Shown here: positions 46,654 through 54,985 of the stretch, one piece after another
How the letters are laid out: each line of letters opens with the position of its first letter
How positions within the stretch are numbered: the first letter of the stretch is position 1
DNA from: JAJKJG01 sp036389455
GTDB taxonomy: Bacteria > Pseudomonadota > Alphaproteobacteria > Rhizobiales > Beijerinckiaceae
Length of the DNA stretch: 64,000 nucleotides
Assembly: GCA_036389455.1 (NCBI GenBank)
Contig: DASVPW010000041.1
Span: forward strand, 1-64,000
Direction of reading: 5' to 3'
Notes under the pieces: model-generated
Told to the model about the DNA's origin: nothing
What the model saw: the letters and a program-made list of their open reading frames with translations, nothing else
Database searches by the model: none
Made by a program: the position numbers and the translations under genes

Positions 46654-49329
46654 ATGAAGACGACGTTCGGCCTGCTCCTCGCTTGGCTTATGGCCGCTGC
46701 GGCGCTGATCTGGTGCGATCCGGCCGCAGCCGCGCGGCGCGCGTTCCTCGTCGGCATCGAGCGCTACGCTGATCCCAACATCCAGCGCCTCACCCGTTCG
46801 GTCCGCGACGCACAGGACCTCGCCAAGGACCTGCAGCTCCTCGGCTTCGACAAGAAGAACGTCACGGTCGTGACCGACCCGCGCGCGAAGTCCGACTTCG
46901 AGAACAAGTTCGCCGCCTTCGTCAAGACGATCGAGGAGGACGACGAGGTCGTGTTCTTCTTCTCGGGACACGGCCTCGGCGTCGACATCCAGAGCACGAA
47001 CTACCTCCTGTTCGGCGAGCTCAAGAGCCTATTCACCTACACCCGCGGCAAGGTTTCGGACGCCGAGCGCAAGAACGCCAACATCGTCAACCTGCGCATG
47101 CCCTCCTTCGTCGACCAGTACGAGACCGAGGAGGTGGTCAGGAACGGCATCTCGGTGACCGAGATCCAGAACCGGATCGCGGCCAGGAAGCCGAGGGTCG
47201 CCTTCCTGATCCTCGACGCCTGCCGCTCGCTCGCGGCGCCGGACGATACGAAGCGGGCGAAGCGCGGCGCCGAGTCCGGCAGCCGCCTCGTGCGCTACGG
47301 CGACGTCCCGACGGGCTTCATGGTGCTGTTCTCGGCCTCGTTCGGCGAGCAGGCGGTTGAGAGCTTCGGCGACGACGACAGCAACAACAAGCGCGGCAAC
47401 TCCCTCTTCACCGAGATGCTGCGCTCCGAATTGTGGCGCCCAGGGCAGACGCTTCCGGCGCTCGCCGAGCGGGTGCGGCTCGTGGTGCGGGCCGCCGCCA
47501 ACAAGGGCGGGCAGCAGCAGGAGCCGGAGTTCGCCGCGAACCTGAGCGGCGCGGCCGAGGACTTCACCTTCATCGACGGTATCGGGGCGGAGCGGTTCGC
47601 GACCCGCGACGACACCTGCAACGGCTCCGAGGACGATCTTGCCCAGATCCTGCGCCTGCCGAAGCGCGAGGAGCTCGAGCGGCACGTCCGCCGCTTCAAG
47701 GGCTGCAAGACCGCCGAGAAGGCGCGCTGGCGGCTCGCGAACCTCTCGGACACGACCGAGGAGGCGGCCGTCGCGGCGCCGGCGGCTCCCGGCCGGACCA
47801 TCGACGACTGCGACCGGCTCGCGGCCTCGAGCCAGGACTCCGCGCGCCCGCCGGAGGTGCCCGGCGTGCGCCTTGAGCAGATCGACGCCGACGAGGCGCG
47901 CAAGGCCTGCCGGCTGTCGATCTCGCGCAATCCGCGGGTCACCCGCTTCCTGTTCAACCTCGGCCGCGCCGAGCAGGCCGCGACGGAGCGCATGCGGGCG
48001 GACGACCCCGAGCGGCAGGAGGCCTTCGTGCGGGCGCGGCTCGCCTTCGACGACGCCGCGAAGCGCGGCTACGTCGCGGCCCTCAACAACCTCGCCATCC
48101 TCCACGACAACGGCTACGGCGTGACGCAGAACCGCGAGGAGGCGAACCGCCTCCTCAAGCAGGCCGCGCAGCAGGGCTTCCCCCTCGGGATGTACAACCT
48201 CGGGCTCCGCTACGAGAGCGGCGAGATGGGCATCCAGCGCGACCTCGTGCAGGCCTACGAGTGGTTTGCGAGGGCGGCCGAGAGCGGGTTCGAGCCGGCC
48301 ATGATCAAGGTCGGCTACGCCCTGTGGCTGGGGCGCGGCGTCACGGCCAACCCGCGCCGGGGCGTCGATTGGCTGCAGCGCGCCGCCGACCTCGGGTGGT
48401 CCGAGGCGAAGCTCTATCTCGGCTACCTCTACCTCTTCCCGTACCTCGGCCGCTGGACGAGCAACTTCCCGCCGGACCCGCAGGCGGCGCTCCTGTGGTT
48501 CGGCCGCGCCGCCGAGGCCGGAGAGCCCCGCGCCTATCTCAGGATGGCCGAGATGATGGAGACGGGCCGCGGCCTTCCGAGCCCGCAGCCGGAGCTCGCC
48601 GAGCGCTACTACCGCCTCGCCGCGGCGAGCGGCAACCGCGAGGCCCAGGTCCGCTACGCCGATCGCCTGGCGACGGGGCGGGTCATCGTCAAGACCGAGA
48701 ACGCCGTGGGCCAGCGCATCGACCTGCTTAAGCGGGCGCTGAGCCAGGGCTCGGCCGAAGCGGCGGTCCAGCTCGCCCGCATCTACCGTTCCGGCGAGAA
48801 CGGCGAGAAGGAGCCGCTAGAGGCCATCAGGTACGCCTTCCAGGCGATCGCCCTCGCGACCGAGGCCGATCCGACGGAGGCGGGCGGCAACCCCTACCAC
48901 GAGCTCGACGCCGGCATCCTCCTCGTCAATATGGTCAAGCACGGCGAGGCCGTCTCGAAGGCCGGCCGGCCCCTGTTCACGCAGGACGAGATCGACCGGA
49001 TGGAGAAATACTACGGGCGGGCCGATCCGGTCACCAAGGAGGTCAAGGTCCGCCGCCTCGTCGTCCCCGTGGGGTGCGGAGGAGGCCGCCAGTACAAGCA
49101 GATCTGGGTCTGGGACTGGGGGCGGGAGGAATCGCCGACCGAGCCCCAGTTCCGCTTCCTTGAGCGCGAGGAGGGGTGCCGCCAGAACAACGAGCTGCGC
49201 CAGACCCTCGCCAGCAGCTTCGCGACCGCGCGCAAGAACAAGGTCGCCTTCGCGGACCTGATCGACCAGCAGATCAAGTCCGCGAAGCTCGTGGCTGACG
49301 CAGAGGCCGATCGCCGCCGCCGCCGCTGA
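46654..49329 (+). CDS. Exported caspase-like peptidase with Sel1 repeats
   Basis: The 891-residue protein has a signal peptide (about 1-27, ending DPAAAA). A C14 caspase-like domain (about 28-300) follows, with His106 in VVFFFSGHGLG and Cys190 in FLILDACRSLA, so the dyad is intact. A linker follows, then at least five Sel1-like repeats (about 460-720: VAALNNLAILHDNGYGV, PLGMYNLGLRYESGEMGI, EPAMIKVGYALWLGRGV, SEAKLYLGYLYLF, PRAYLRMAEMMETGRG). The C-terminal 170 residues are unknown. It would act in the periplasm or at the inner membrane. It has a strong ribosome site (GGGGAGGG) and sits 79 bp after the TIR gene. An open frame from 46006 is rejected because it overlaps that gene. Confidence 0.88.
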   Translation: MKTTFGLLLAWLMAAAALIWCDPAAAARRAFLVGIERYADPNIQRLTRSVRDAQDLAKDLQLLGFDKKNVTVVTDPRAKSDFENKFAAFVKTIEEDDEVVFFFSGHGLGVDIQSTNYLLFGELKSLFTYTRGKVSDAERKNANIVNLRMPSFVDQYETEEVVRNGISVTEIQNRIAARKPRVAFLILDACRSLAAPDDTKRAKRGAESGSRLVRYGDVPTGFMVLFSASFGEQAVESFGDDDSNNKRGNSLFTEMLRSELWRPGQTLPALAERVRLVVRAAANKGGQQQEPEFAANLSGAAEDFTFIDGIGAERFATRDDTCNGSEDDLAQILRLPKREELERHVRRFKGCKTAEKARWRLANLSDTTEEAAVAAPAAPGRTIDDCDRLAASSQDSARPPEVPGVRLEQIDADEARKACRLSISRNPRVTRFLFNLGRAEQAATERMRADDPERQEAFVRARLAFDDAAKRGYVAALNNLAILHDNGYGVTQNREEANRLLKQAAQQGFPLGMYNLGLRYESGEMGIQRDLVQAYEWFARAAESGFEPAMIKVGYALWLGRGVTANPRRGVDWLQRAADLGWSEAKLYLGYLYLFPYLGRWTSNFPPDPQAALLWFGRAAEAGEPRAYLRMAEMMETGRGLPSPQPELAERYYRLAAASGNREAQVRYADRLATGRVIVKTENAVGQRIDLLKRALSQGSAEAAVQLARIYRSGENGEKEPLEAIRYAFQAIALATEADPTEAGGNPYHELDAGILLVNMVKHGEAVSKAGRPLFTQDEIDRMEKYYGRADPVTKEVKVRRLVVPVGCGGGRQYKQIWVWDWGREESPTEPQFRFLEREEGCRQNNELRQTLASSFATARKNKVAFADLIDQQIKSAKLVADAEADRRRRR

Positions 49330-49455
49330 GGCAAGAGTCGGGGAAGACGAATACTTCGCGTTGCTTGGGCCTTTCGCAGGTGGTATGCAGCCTCATTCGA
49401 GCGCGTTCGGCCGGCGTCTTGTCGGGCGTCGGCCCAAGGGGAACGGAGCGGTTCG

Positions 49456-50679
49456 ATGATCTCTCGGGCATCACAGCGTCTCGTTGCGGTCTGCGGCGTC
49501 GCCGCGGCGGTCGGCTGGATCGCGCCGACGCCGGCCGAGGCCCAGTTCCGCGGCCTTGCGGGCGCCGTGCTCGGCGGCGCGATCGCGGGGGCGGTCGTCG
49601 GGCACGCCTACCGGAGCACGCGGGCGCGCCCGCAGGGGCGCCGCTACGCCGCGCCGCCGCGCGAGCGCCGCGTCGTGACCCGCGCCGAGCGCCGCGAGCG
49701 GGGCGAGCGGACGGCCGAGGCCGAGCGCACCGAGCGCCCGTCGAAGGACTCCGAGACCCGCGCTCTCGCGGCGCTCGCGCCGTCGAGCAAGCAGCAGCTC
49801 ACCGTGCTGAAGAGCATCTCGGCGGCCCCGACCCTCGGCAGCGTCGGGACGAACGAGGACGCCGCCCGCATCGGCGAGACCACCGTCGACGAGGCGAGCC
49901 GCGACAACACCGCCGCCATCCAGCGCCTCATCGACCGGTTCAAGAAGGAGAGCCAGCGTTCGACCAAGGAAGGCGACATCACCCAGCACAGCATCCAGCA
50001 GGCGGTGGACGACAGCTTCAAGAAGGCCGGGCTCCAGCGCTTCCAGTCGTTCGCCGGCGAGAACTGGTCGGGCGAGCGCCTGCGGGTCATGGTCCTGACC
50101 CGGGTCGAGGGCGAGGTCGGCTCGCTCCTCGAGGGGACGAACCGCGGTCAGGTCCAGATGGCGGAGCTCGCGAAGCTCATCGACAGGGCGGCGCAGGCCG
50201 TCTACGCGCGGCTGTTCGAGACCTCCGAGTTCCTGGCCGCCAACCGCGCCTCGACCCTGTTCTTCCAGCGCCTCTACCAGGTGCACGGGGAACTCGCGAA
50301 CGGCGAGCTCGGCGAGGACGCCGAGCACCTTCTCGTCAGGGGGGCGATGCCCGTCGCGGCCGAGTTCGACGGCCTCTTTCGGCGCCAGGAGAACGGCTTC
50401 ACCCTGCGCTATCGCCTGAAGCGGATCGTCTTCAACTGCCTGACCGAGAACGTCGAGCGCATCACGGCGGCCGACAGCGGCATCGCCCTGCGGGACGAGA
50501 TCGAGCAGCGCATCGCCGAGACCGCCGTCGGCGAATGCGCCGCCTGGGCCTCGAACCAGTTCAAGACGGCCGAAGGCAAGCTCAAGTCCCAGGAGCCGAT
50601 GCCGCTCAGGGCCGGCTGGTCGGCCTCAGGGCCGAAGGACGAGGCCTCCATGTACGGCTCGACCTCCGGCACGATGTGA
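49456..50679 (+). CDS. Exported protein of unknown function
   Basis: I do not recognise this 407-residue protein. It has a signal peptide (about 1-29, ending AEAQ), a glycine-rich hydrophobic stretch (GLAGAVLGGAIAGAVVGHAY, about 33-52) that may associate with the membrane, and a basic Arg-rich segment (about 54-100). The remaining 300 residues are mostly helical (about 105-390). Position, strand and spacing tie it to the caspase gene upstream (126-bp gap) and the kinase downstream. It may be a substrate or scaffold of the caspase-like enzyme; that is speculation from context. Confidence 0.6.
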   Translation: MISRASQRLVAVCGVAAAVGWIAPTPAEAQFRGLAGAVLGGAIAGAVVGHAYRSTRARPQGRRYAAPPRERRVVTRAERRERGERTAEAERTERPSKDSETRALAALAPSSKQQLTVLKSISAAPTLGSVGTNEDAARIGETTVDEASRDNTAAIQRLIDRFKKESQRSTKEGDITQHSIQQAVDDSFKKAGLQRFQSFAGENWSGERLRVMVLTRVEGEVGSLLEGTNRGQVQMAELAKLIDRAAQAVYARLFETSEFLAANRASTLFFQRLYQVHGELANGELGEDAEHLLVRGAMPVAAEFDGLFRRQENGFTLRYRLKRIVFNCLTENVERITAADSGIALRDEIEQRIAETAVGECAAWASNQFKTAEGKLKSQEPMPLRAGWSASGPKDEASMYGSTSGTM

Positions 50680-50724
50680 GGCGCGGGCGCGGGACGACCG
50701 GCCCCGGCGCGATCCCTCGCCGGC

Positions 50725-52623
50725 TTGCGGCCTGACTTGCCGGCTGGCGATCTTCCGGCGGGGGAGGCCGTCGGCGCCTCCACCGGCGCGTCCGATGCCG
50801 GCTCGCGGCATGGGCCGGACGAGGTCGAGCGGGCCTTCGCCGACCTTGCCGCCAATGCCCCGCCGCAGGCGGTCGTCGCCCGCCTCGACGCCGCCGCGCC
50901 ACCGTCCGGCGCGGCCGCACGGGCCCGCTTCCGGCACGCCCGCGGTATCGCGCTGAACCGCCTCGGCCTTTACGAGGAGGCCCTCGGCGACCTGCACGAG
51001 GCGCGGCGCTCCTACGCCGCCGCGGGCGACGCCGCCGGCGAGGCCGCGGCTTGGCGCGCCGTCGCCCAGGTGCACGGCTGGCGCGGCGAGGGACGCGAGG
51101 CGGCGCTCGCGCTCCTGCGCGCCGTCGCCGGGAGCGCCGGCGAAGGCGCGGCCTTCTCCTTGAGCCTCATCGAGGCGGGGCGCCTGAACCTCGAGATCGG
51201 GCGCCCATGGGACGCCCGCGCGCTCTTCGAGCAGGGGCTTGCCGCCGGGTCGAGCCTCAGGGCGTCCGAGCGCCTGCCCGCGCGCCTTGCGCTGACGCAG
51301 GCCCTCGTCGCGGCCGGCGACCTCGCCGAGGCGCGACGCATCCTCGCCGGGCTCGACCGCGACCCGGACGCCTCTCCGCGGGTCCGCTTCCTCGCCCTCC
51401 TCGAGACGGCCCGCGTCGCCTTGCGGTCAGGCGCGTCGCCGGAAGCCGAGGCGCTCCTCGCCCGCGCCGCGCCCCTACTGCCGACGGACGCGCAAGCCTT
51501 CGAGCACGTGGAGCTGCGAGAGGTCGAGGCCGAGCTCGCGTTCCGCACGGGCCGGGCCGAGGCCGCGCTCGCCCTGATCCGCGCCGTCGTGGCGCGCTTC
51601 GCCGAGGACGGCCTCGCGGGCCGCGAGGTCGGCGCGCGGCTGCAGGAGGCCGAGATCCTCGACCGCCTCGGGCGCGGCGAGGAGGCGGAGCGGACCCTGA
51701 CGGCGGCGCTGCGGCGGGCCGCGGCCCGCAGCCTCTCCGGGACCGCGGACGTGGTGCGGGAGCGCCTTGCGGCCCGCGACCGCCCGGCCGGCGCCTGGGC
51801 GCCGGACGCGCCGCCCGCGGTCCCGCCGCCGGCCGCGGGGAGCCGGTTCGTGCGCCGCCGCCCCCTTGGCGAGGGCGGTTTCGGCTCGGTCAGCCGCGCC
51901 TACGACCTCGAGACCGGGGCCGAGGTCGCCCTCAAGGCGCTGCGCCTTGGCAGTCTCTACGATCCGGCCGCGCGCGCCGCGCGCCTCGATGCGGCGCGCC
52001 TCGAGGCCGCCGCCGCTTCCCGCATCCGCCATCCCGGCGTCGGGCGGGTCTACGGTGTCCTCGAGGAGGCGGGCGGCGAGGCGCTTCTGGTGCGCGAGCT
52101 GATCGAGGGCCCGACCCTGCGGCAGGCCATGGCGGCGGCGCTCGGGCCGTCCGAGAAGGCCGGTCTCCTCGCCCACCTCGCCCATGCGCTCGCGGCCGTG
52201 CACGCCGCCGGCGTCACCCATCGCGACCTCAAGCCCGAGAACGTCGTCCTGCGGGACGGCCGCCTGCCGGTGATCATCGATTTCGGCATCAGCGCGGTCG
52301 GGCGGCACGCCGGGCCGAGCGCCCTGACGCCGGCCTACGCGGCACCCGAGCAGATCGCCGGCCGGGCGGTCGACGAGCGCGCCGACCTCTACGCCCTCGG
52401 CGCCATCGCCTTCGAGCTCCTCACCGGTCGCCTGCCGGAGCGCGCGCCCTTGGGTGCCGCGGCGTTCCTGGCCCGGCGACGCCGCGCTCGCCGCCTGCGG
52501 GAGGAGCTTGCCGCGGTCCTGCCCGGCCCTGCGGTCGAGGCGGTCGCCCGCATGCTCGATCCTTCGCCTCGAGCGAGGCCCGCCGCCGGCGATGTCGCGC
52601 TCGCCTTCCAGGCCGTGCCTTGA
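50725..52623 (+). CDS. Ser/Thr protein kinase with N-terminal TPR-like region
   Basis: The 632-residue protein has a helical-repeat N-terminal half (about 30-360, TPR-like: RGIALNRLGLYEEALGDLHEARRSYAAAGDAAGEAAAW and several similar units) and a C-terminal Hanks-type kinase (about 372-632). Kinase motifs are complete: GEGGFGSV, Lys in EVALKAL, HRDLKPENVVL, DFGIS and APEQIAGRAVDERADLYALG. No membrane helix is seen, so it is cytosolic. Repeats before the kinase is an unusual order. The TTG start at 50725 is uncertain; no ATG precedes the repeats and no good ribosome site is present. It ends 4 bp from the convergent FHA-protease stop. Confidence 0.85.
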   Translation: MRPDLPAGDLPAGEAVGASTGASDAGSRHGPDEVERAFADLAANAPPQAVVARLDAAAPPSGAAARARFRHARGIALNRLGLYEEALGDLHEARRSYAAAGDAAGEAAAWRAVAQVHGWRGEGREAALALLRAVAGSAGEGAAFSLSLIEAGRLNLEIGRPWDARALFEQGLAAGSSLRASERLPARLALTQALVAAGDLAEARRILAGLDRDPDASPRVRFLALLETARVALRSGASPEAEALLARAAPLLPTDAQAFEHVELREVEAELAFRTGRAEAALALIRAVVARFAEDGLAGREVGARLQEAEILDRLGRGEEAERTLTAALRRAAARSLSGTADVVRERLAARDRPAGAWAPDAPPAVPPPAAGSRFVRRRPLGEGGFGSVSRAYDLETGAEVALKALRLGSLYDPAARAARLDAARLEAAAASRIRHPGVGRVYGVLEEAGGEALLVRELIEGPTLRQAMAAALGPSEKAGLLAHLAHALAAVHAAGVTHRDLKPENVVLRDGRLPVIIDFGISAVGRHAGPSALTPAYAAPEQIAGRAVDERADLYALGAIAFELLTGRLPERAPLGAAAFLARRRRARRLREELAAVLPGPAVEAVARMLDPSPRARPAAGDVALAFQAVP

Positions 52624-52627
52624 GCCG

Positions 52628-54418
52628 TCAGCTGCTGGAGACCTCCCACACGTAGTCGCGCAGGGTGAACGCGGTATCGGCGTCCGGCGTCTCGACCACG
52701 ACGGTCAGCGTCTCGTCGGCGCTGCCGCCCGCGACCGATACCGCCGCGTAAGGATCGCCGCTGCTCTCGTCCCTCGCCACGATCTTGCCGTTCGACAGGA
52801 CGCTCACGGCCGCGACCGCCCCGCCGCCCTTCGTGAAGACGAGGAGGAAATGGCGGGAGCCCTTCTTCACGCCGATCTTGAACATCTTGTAGCGCGTCGT
52901 CACGATCTTCTCGTCCGCGTCCTTGCGGGCGAGCCGGTCGGACGCGCCGGTCGAAGCCGTCGTCTCGGCGGCGAGCACCGCCTTGGCGCCGGCCTCGGGC
53001 CGGACGCGGTCGAGGATCGCCGCGACCAGGAGGTCGGTGCCGCGCCGGAAGGCTTCCGTCTGCCGCTTCCAGTAGACCTCGTCCGCGCGCAGGCGGCCCT
53101 CGGTCCTGCCCTCCATGAGATCGACGAGGACGTCCACCCGCTGGCCGTAGTTGACGAGCGCGGCGTTCGGGACGCGCCCCTTGTCCATCTTGATCATGTT
53201 GACGGCGCTGAGGAGGCCGACGACCCGCCCGCTCGAATCGATGATCGGGCTGCCGCTCCCGCCCCCCGTCGCCGGCAGGTTGTTCTGGATCAGGAGGCGG
53301 TGCCCCGGGTCCGTCGGCAGGAGGAAGTAGTCGGTCAGCGCGGTGACGTTGCCGACCTGCACCTGCGGCGTGCGGCCCATCGGCTGCACGTCGTCGCCGA
53401 GGAGGCGCTCGTAGGGGTAGCCCGCGAAGGCGACGGGGTCGCCCGGGGCAAGCCGCGCCAGCCGATCGGGGTCGGCAACCGTCAGGACGAGGTCGGACGG
53501 CATGCGCCGGTCGACTTTCATCAAGGCGACGTCGTAGCCCGCGACCGTCGAAAACCGCGCCTGCCCGCCATAGGTCGACACGAACAGCGGGTCCTCGTTG
53601 ACGAAGCGCGACAGGGCGACGTAGCCCGGATGGATCCCCACCTGCACGATCTCATAGGACTCCGCGCCGGTGCCGGCCGGACGCGCGATCAGGGTATCGC
53701 CGGGTTCGAGGTCGAACTTCGCGGCCGCGACGTGGGCGTTCGTCGCGAGGAGGTCGGAGCGGATCGGCCAGGCCGTGCCAACGAGCCGCTCGTTGCCGGC
53801 CTGGTTGCGGGCGATGACCGCGAACACCGAGCGGGAGAGTCGCTCGCGATCGGCGACCGCGATGCGCTCCGAGGCCGCCTTGCGCTGCTCCGCCGAGAGG
53901 CTCGCGAGCTGCGCCGCGATCCCGGCCCGCTCGGCCTCGTCCCGCTGCATCCGGACGACCGCGACTCCGAGCCCGGCCGCGGCGACGAGCGCGAGCCCCG
54001 CCGCCCCGATCGCGTACCGCCGCGCCCACATCGAGCTCTCCCGGGCCGAGGGGGCGCGCTGCTGCGGCAGGGTCGCGGACAGGCCTTCGGCCGCGGCGGA
54101 GCGGTCGACCGCAACCGAAAAGGTCGGGCCGAGGCGGTCGCCCAGCATGATCGTCGCGCCCGAGGGGACGGCGGCCTGCGGATCGGCCGGGCGGCCGTCG
54201 ATGGCGACGTAGTGGTCGCCGAAGAGGTCGACCGCGTAATCGCCCGAGAGCTTGCGCACGAGGGCCATGTGCCGACGGCCGACGATCGTGATGTGCGGTG
54301 GGAAGACGACGTCGCAGTGCGTCGGGTCGCGGCCGATGACGACGCGCTCACGGTCGTCGCCGAAGGTCTGCTCCTGCCCGGCAAGCGCGCCGGACAGATG
54401 CTTGAGCGTGATCGTCAT
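52628..54418 (-). CDS. FHA-transmembrane-trypsin-like protease
   Basis: The 596-residue protein has a cytosolic FHA domain (about 1-115: VVIGRDPTHCDVVFPP, GRRHMALV), one membrane helix (about 136-157, YAIGAAGLALVAAAGLGVAV) and a periplasmic trypsin-fold protease. H229 (TNAHV), D296 (YDVALMKVD) and S388 (GGGSGSPI) form the expected triad, followed by a C-terminal beta region (about 500-596). FHA domains bind phosphothreonine, so a kinase product could switch the protease across the membrane; the kinase gene is 4 bp away, convergent. ATG 54418 starts the FHA strand; the open frame to 54463 adds unconserved residues. It is probably co-transcribed with the SLOG-type gene upstream. Confidence 0.88.
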   Translation of the reverse strand: MTITLKHLSGALAGQEQTFGDDRERVVIGRDPTHCDVVFPPHITIVGRRHMALVRKLSGDYAVDLFGDHYVAIDGRPADPQAAVPSGATIMLGDRLGPTFSVAVDRSAAAEGLSATLPQQRAPSARESSMWARRYAIGAAGLALVAAAGLGVAVVRMQRDEAERAGIAAQLASLSAEQRKAASERIAVADRERLSRSVFAVIARNQAGNERLVGTAWPIRSDLLATNAHVAAAKFDLEPGDTLIARPAGTGAESYEIVQVGIHPGYVALSRFVNEDPLFVSTYGGQARFSTVAGYDVALMKVDRRMPSDLVLTVADPDRLARLAPGDPVAFAGYPYERLLGDDVQPMGRTPQVQVGNVTALTDYFLLPTDPGHRLLIQNNLPATGGGSGSPIIDSSGRVVGLLSAVNMIKMDKGRVPNAALVNYGQRVDVLVDLMEGRTEGRLRADEVYWKRQTEAFRRGTDLLVAAILDRVRPEAGAKAVLAAETTASTGASDRLARKDADEKIVTTRYKMFKIGVKKGSRHFLLVFTKGGGAVAAVSVLSNGKIVARDESSGDPYAAVSVAGGSADETLTVVVETPDADTAFTLRDYVWEVSSS

Positions 54419-54514
54419 GGGAAGAGCCCCCGCGATGACCCAAGAGATCCAAGCCGGCGGCAATTATCGCGGGAATTCTTTCGGCTTGTCCACCCGGGTT
54501 CCCCGGACCCTGCG

Positions 54515-54961
54515 TCAGGCCGGCAGCGTGAGGTGCTTGCGCCCGTAGAGCGCCCGCCAGCCGGTGATGTCGGCCGCCATGATGCGGGCGGTCTCGGCGA
54601 GGACGCTCGCCGTGACATCGAACTCGAGGCGGTCGAGGGCTCCCGCGTAGTTGGCCTTCAGATCCTGCAGCGCGTGCCGGGTCTCGACGGAGCGCTCGGC
54701 GAAGCCGTCGAAGTCGCCCGTGAAGCGGATGCCGGCGGCCGCGGCGCCGAGCGCCGGCAGGAGCGCCGCCAGGATGCCGACCCAGTGCATCCGATCGGCG
54801 AGCCATGCGGTGCAGTCTCCGGCGCCGCACAGATGGCTGCACCACTGCGGCCAATGGTGCGAACGGTCGATCGCCCAAAGCACCAGGAATCCGGCGAGCA
54901 CCAGGATGATCGCGGCGAAGCAGAGAAAGCCGAACCAGTGCAGCAGCTTGTGCAGACGCAT
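54515..54961 (-). CDS. C-terminal part of the split SLOG/SLATT-type protein
   Basis: The 148-residue frame encodes two hydrophobic helices (about 8-30 and 60-77) and a soluble helical tail (FDGFAERSVETRHALQDLKANYAGALDRLEFDVTASVLAETARIMAADITGWRALYGRKHLTLPA). This pattern fits the C-terminal end of larger SLOG-2TM proteins, not a stand-alone protein. It begins 24 bases after the stop of the upstream gene, in the same reading frame, so one TGA is all that separates the two. It may be a genuine separate subunit, a nonsense-broken end, or reached by readthrough. Confidence 0.65.
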   Translation of the reverse strand: MRLHKLLHWFGFLCFAAIILVLAGFLVLWAIDRSHHWPQWCSHLCGAGDCTAWLADRMHWVGILAALLPALGAAAAGIRFTGDFDGFAERSVETRHALQDLKANYAGALDRLEFDVTASVLAETARIMAADITGWRALYGRKHLTLPA

Positions 54962-54985
54962 GAACGCGCGGCCGTTCCCCTGGTG

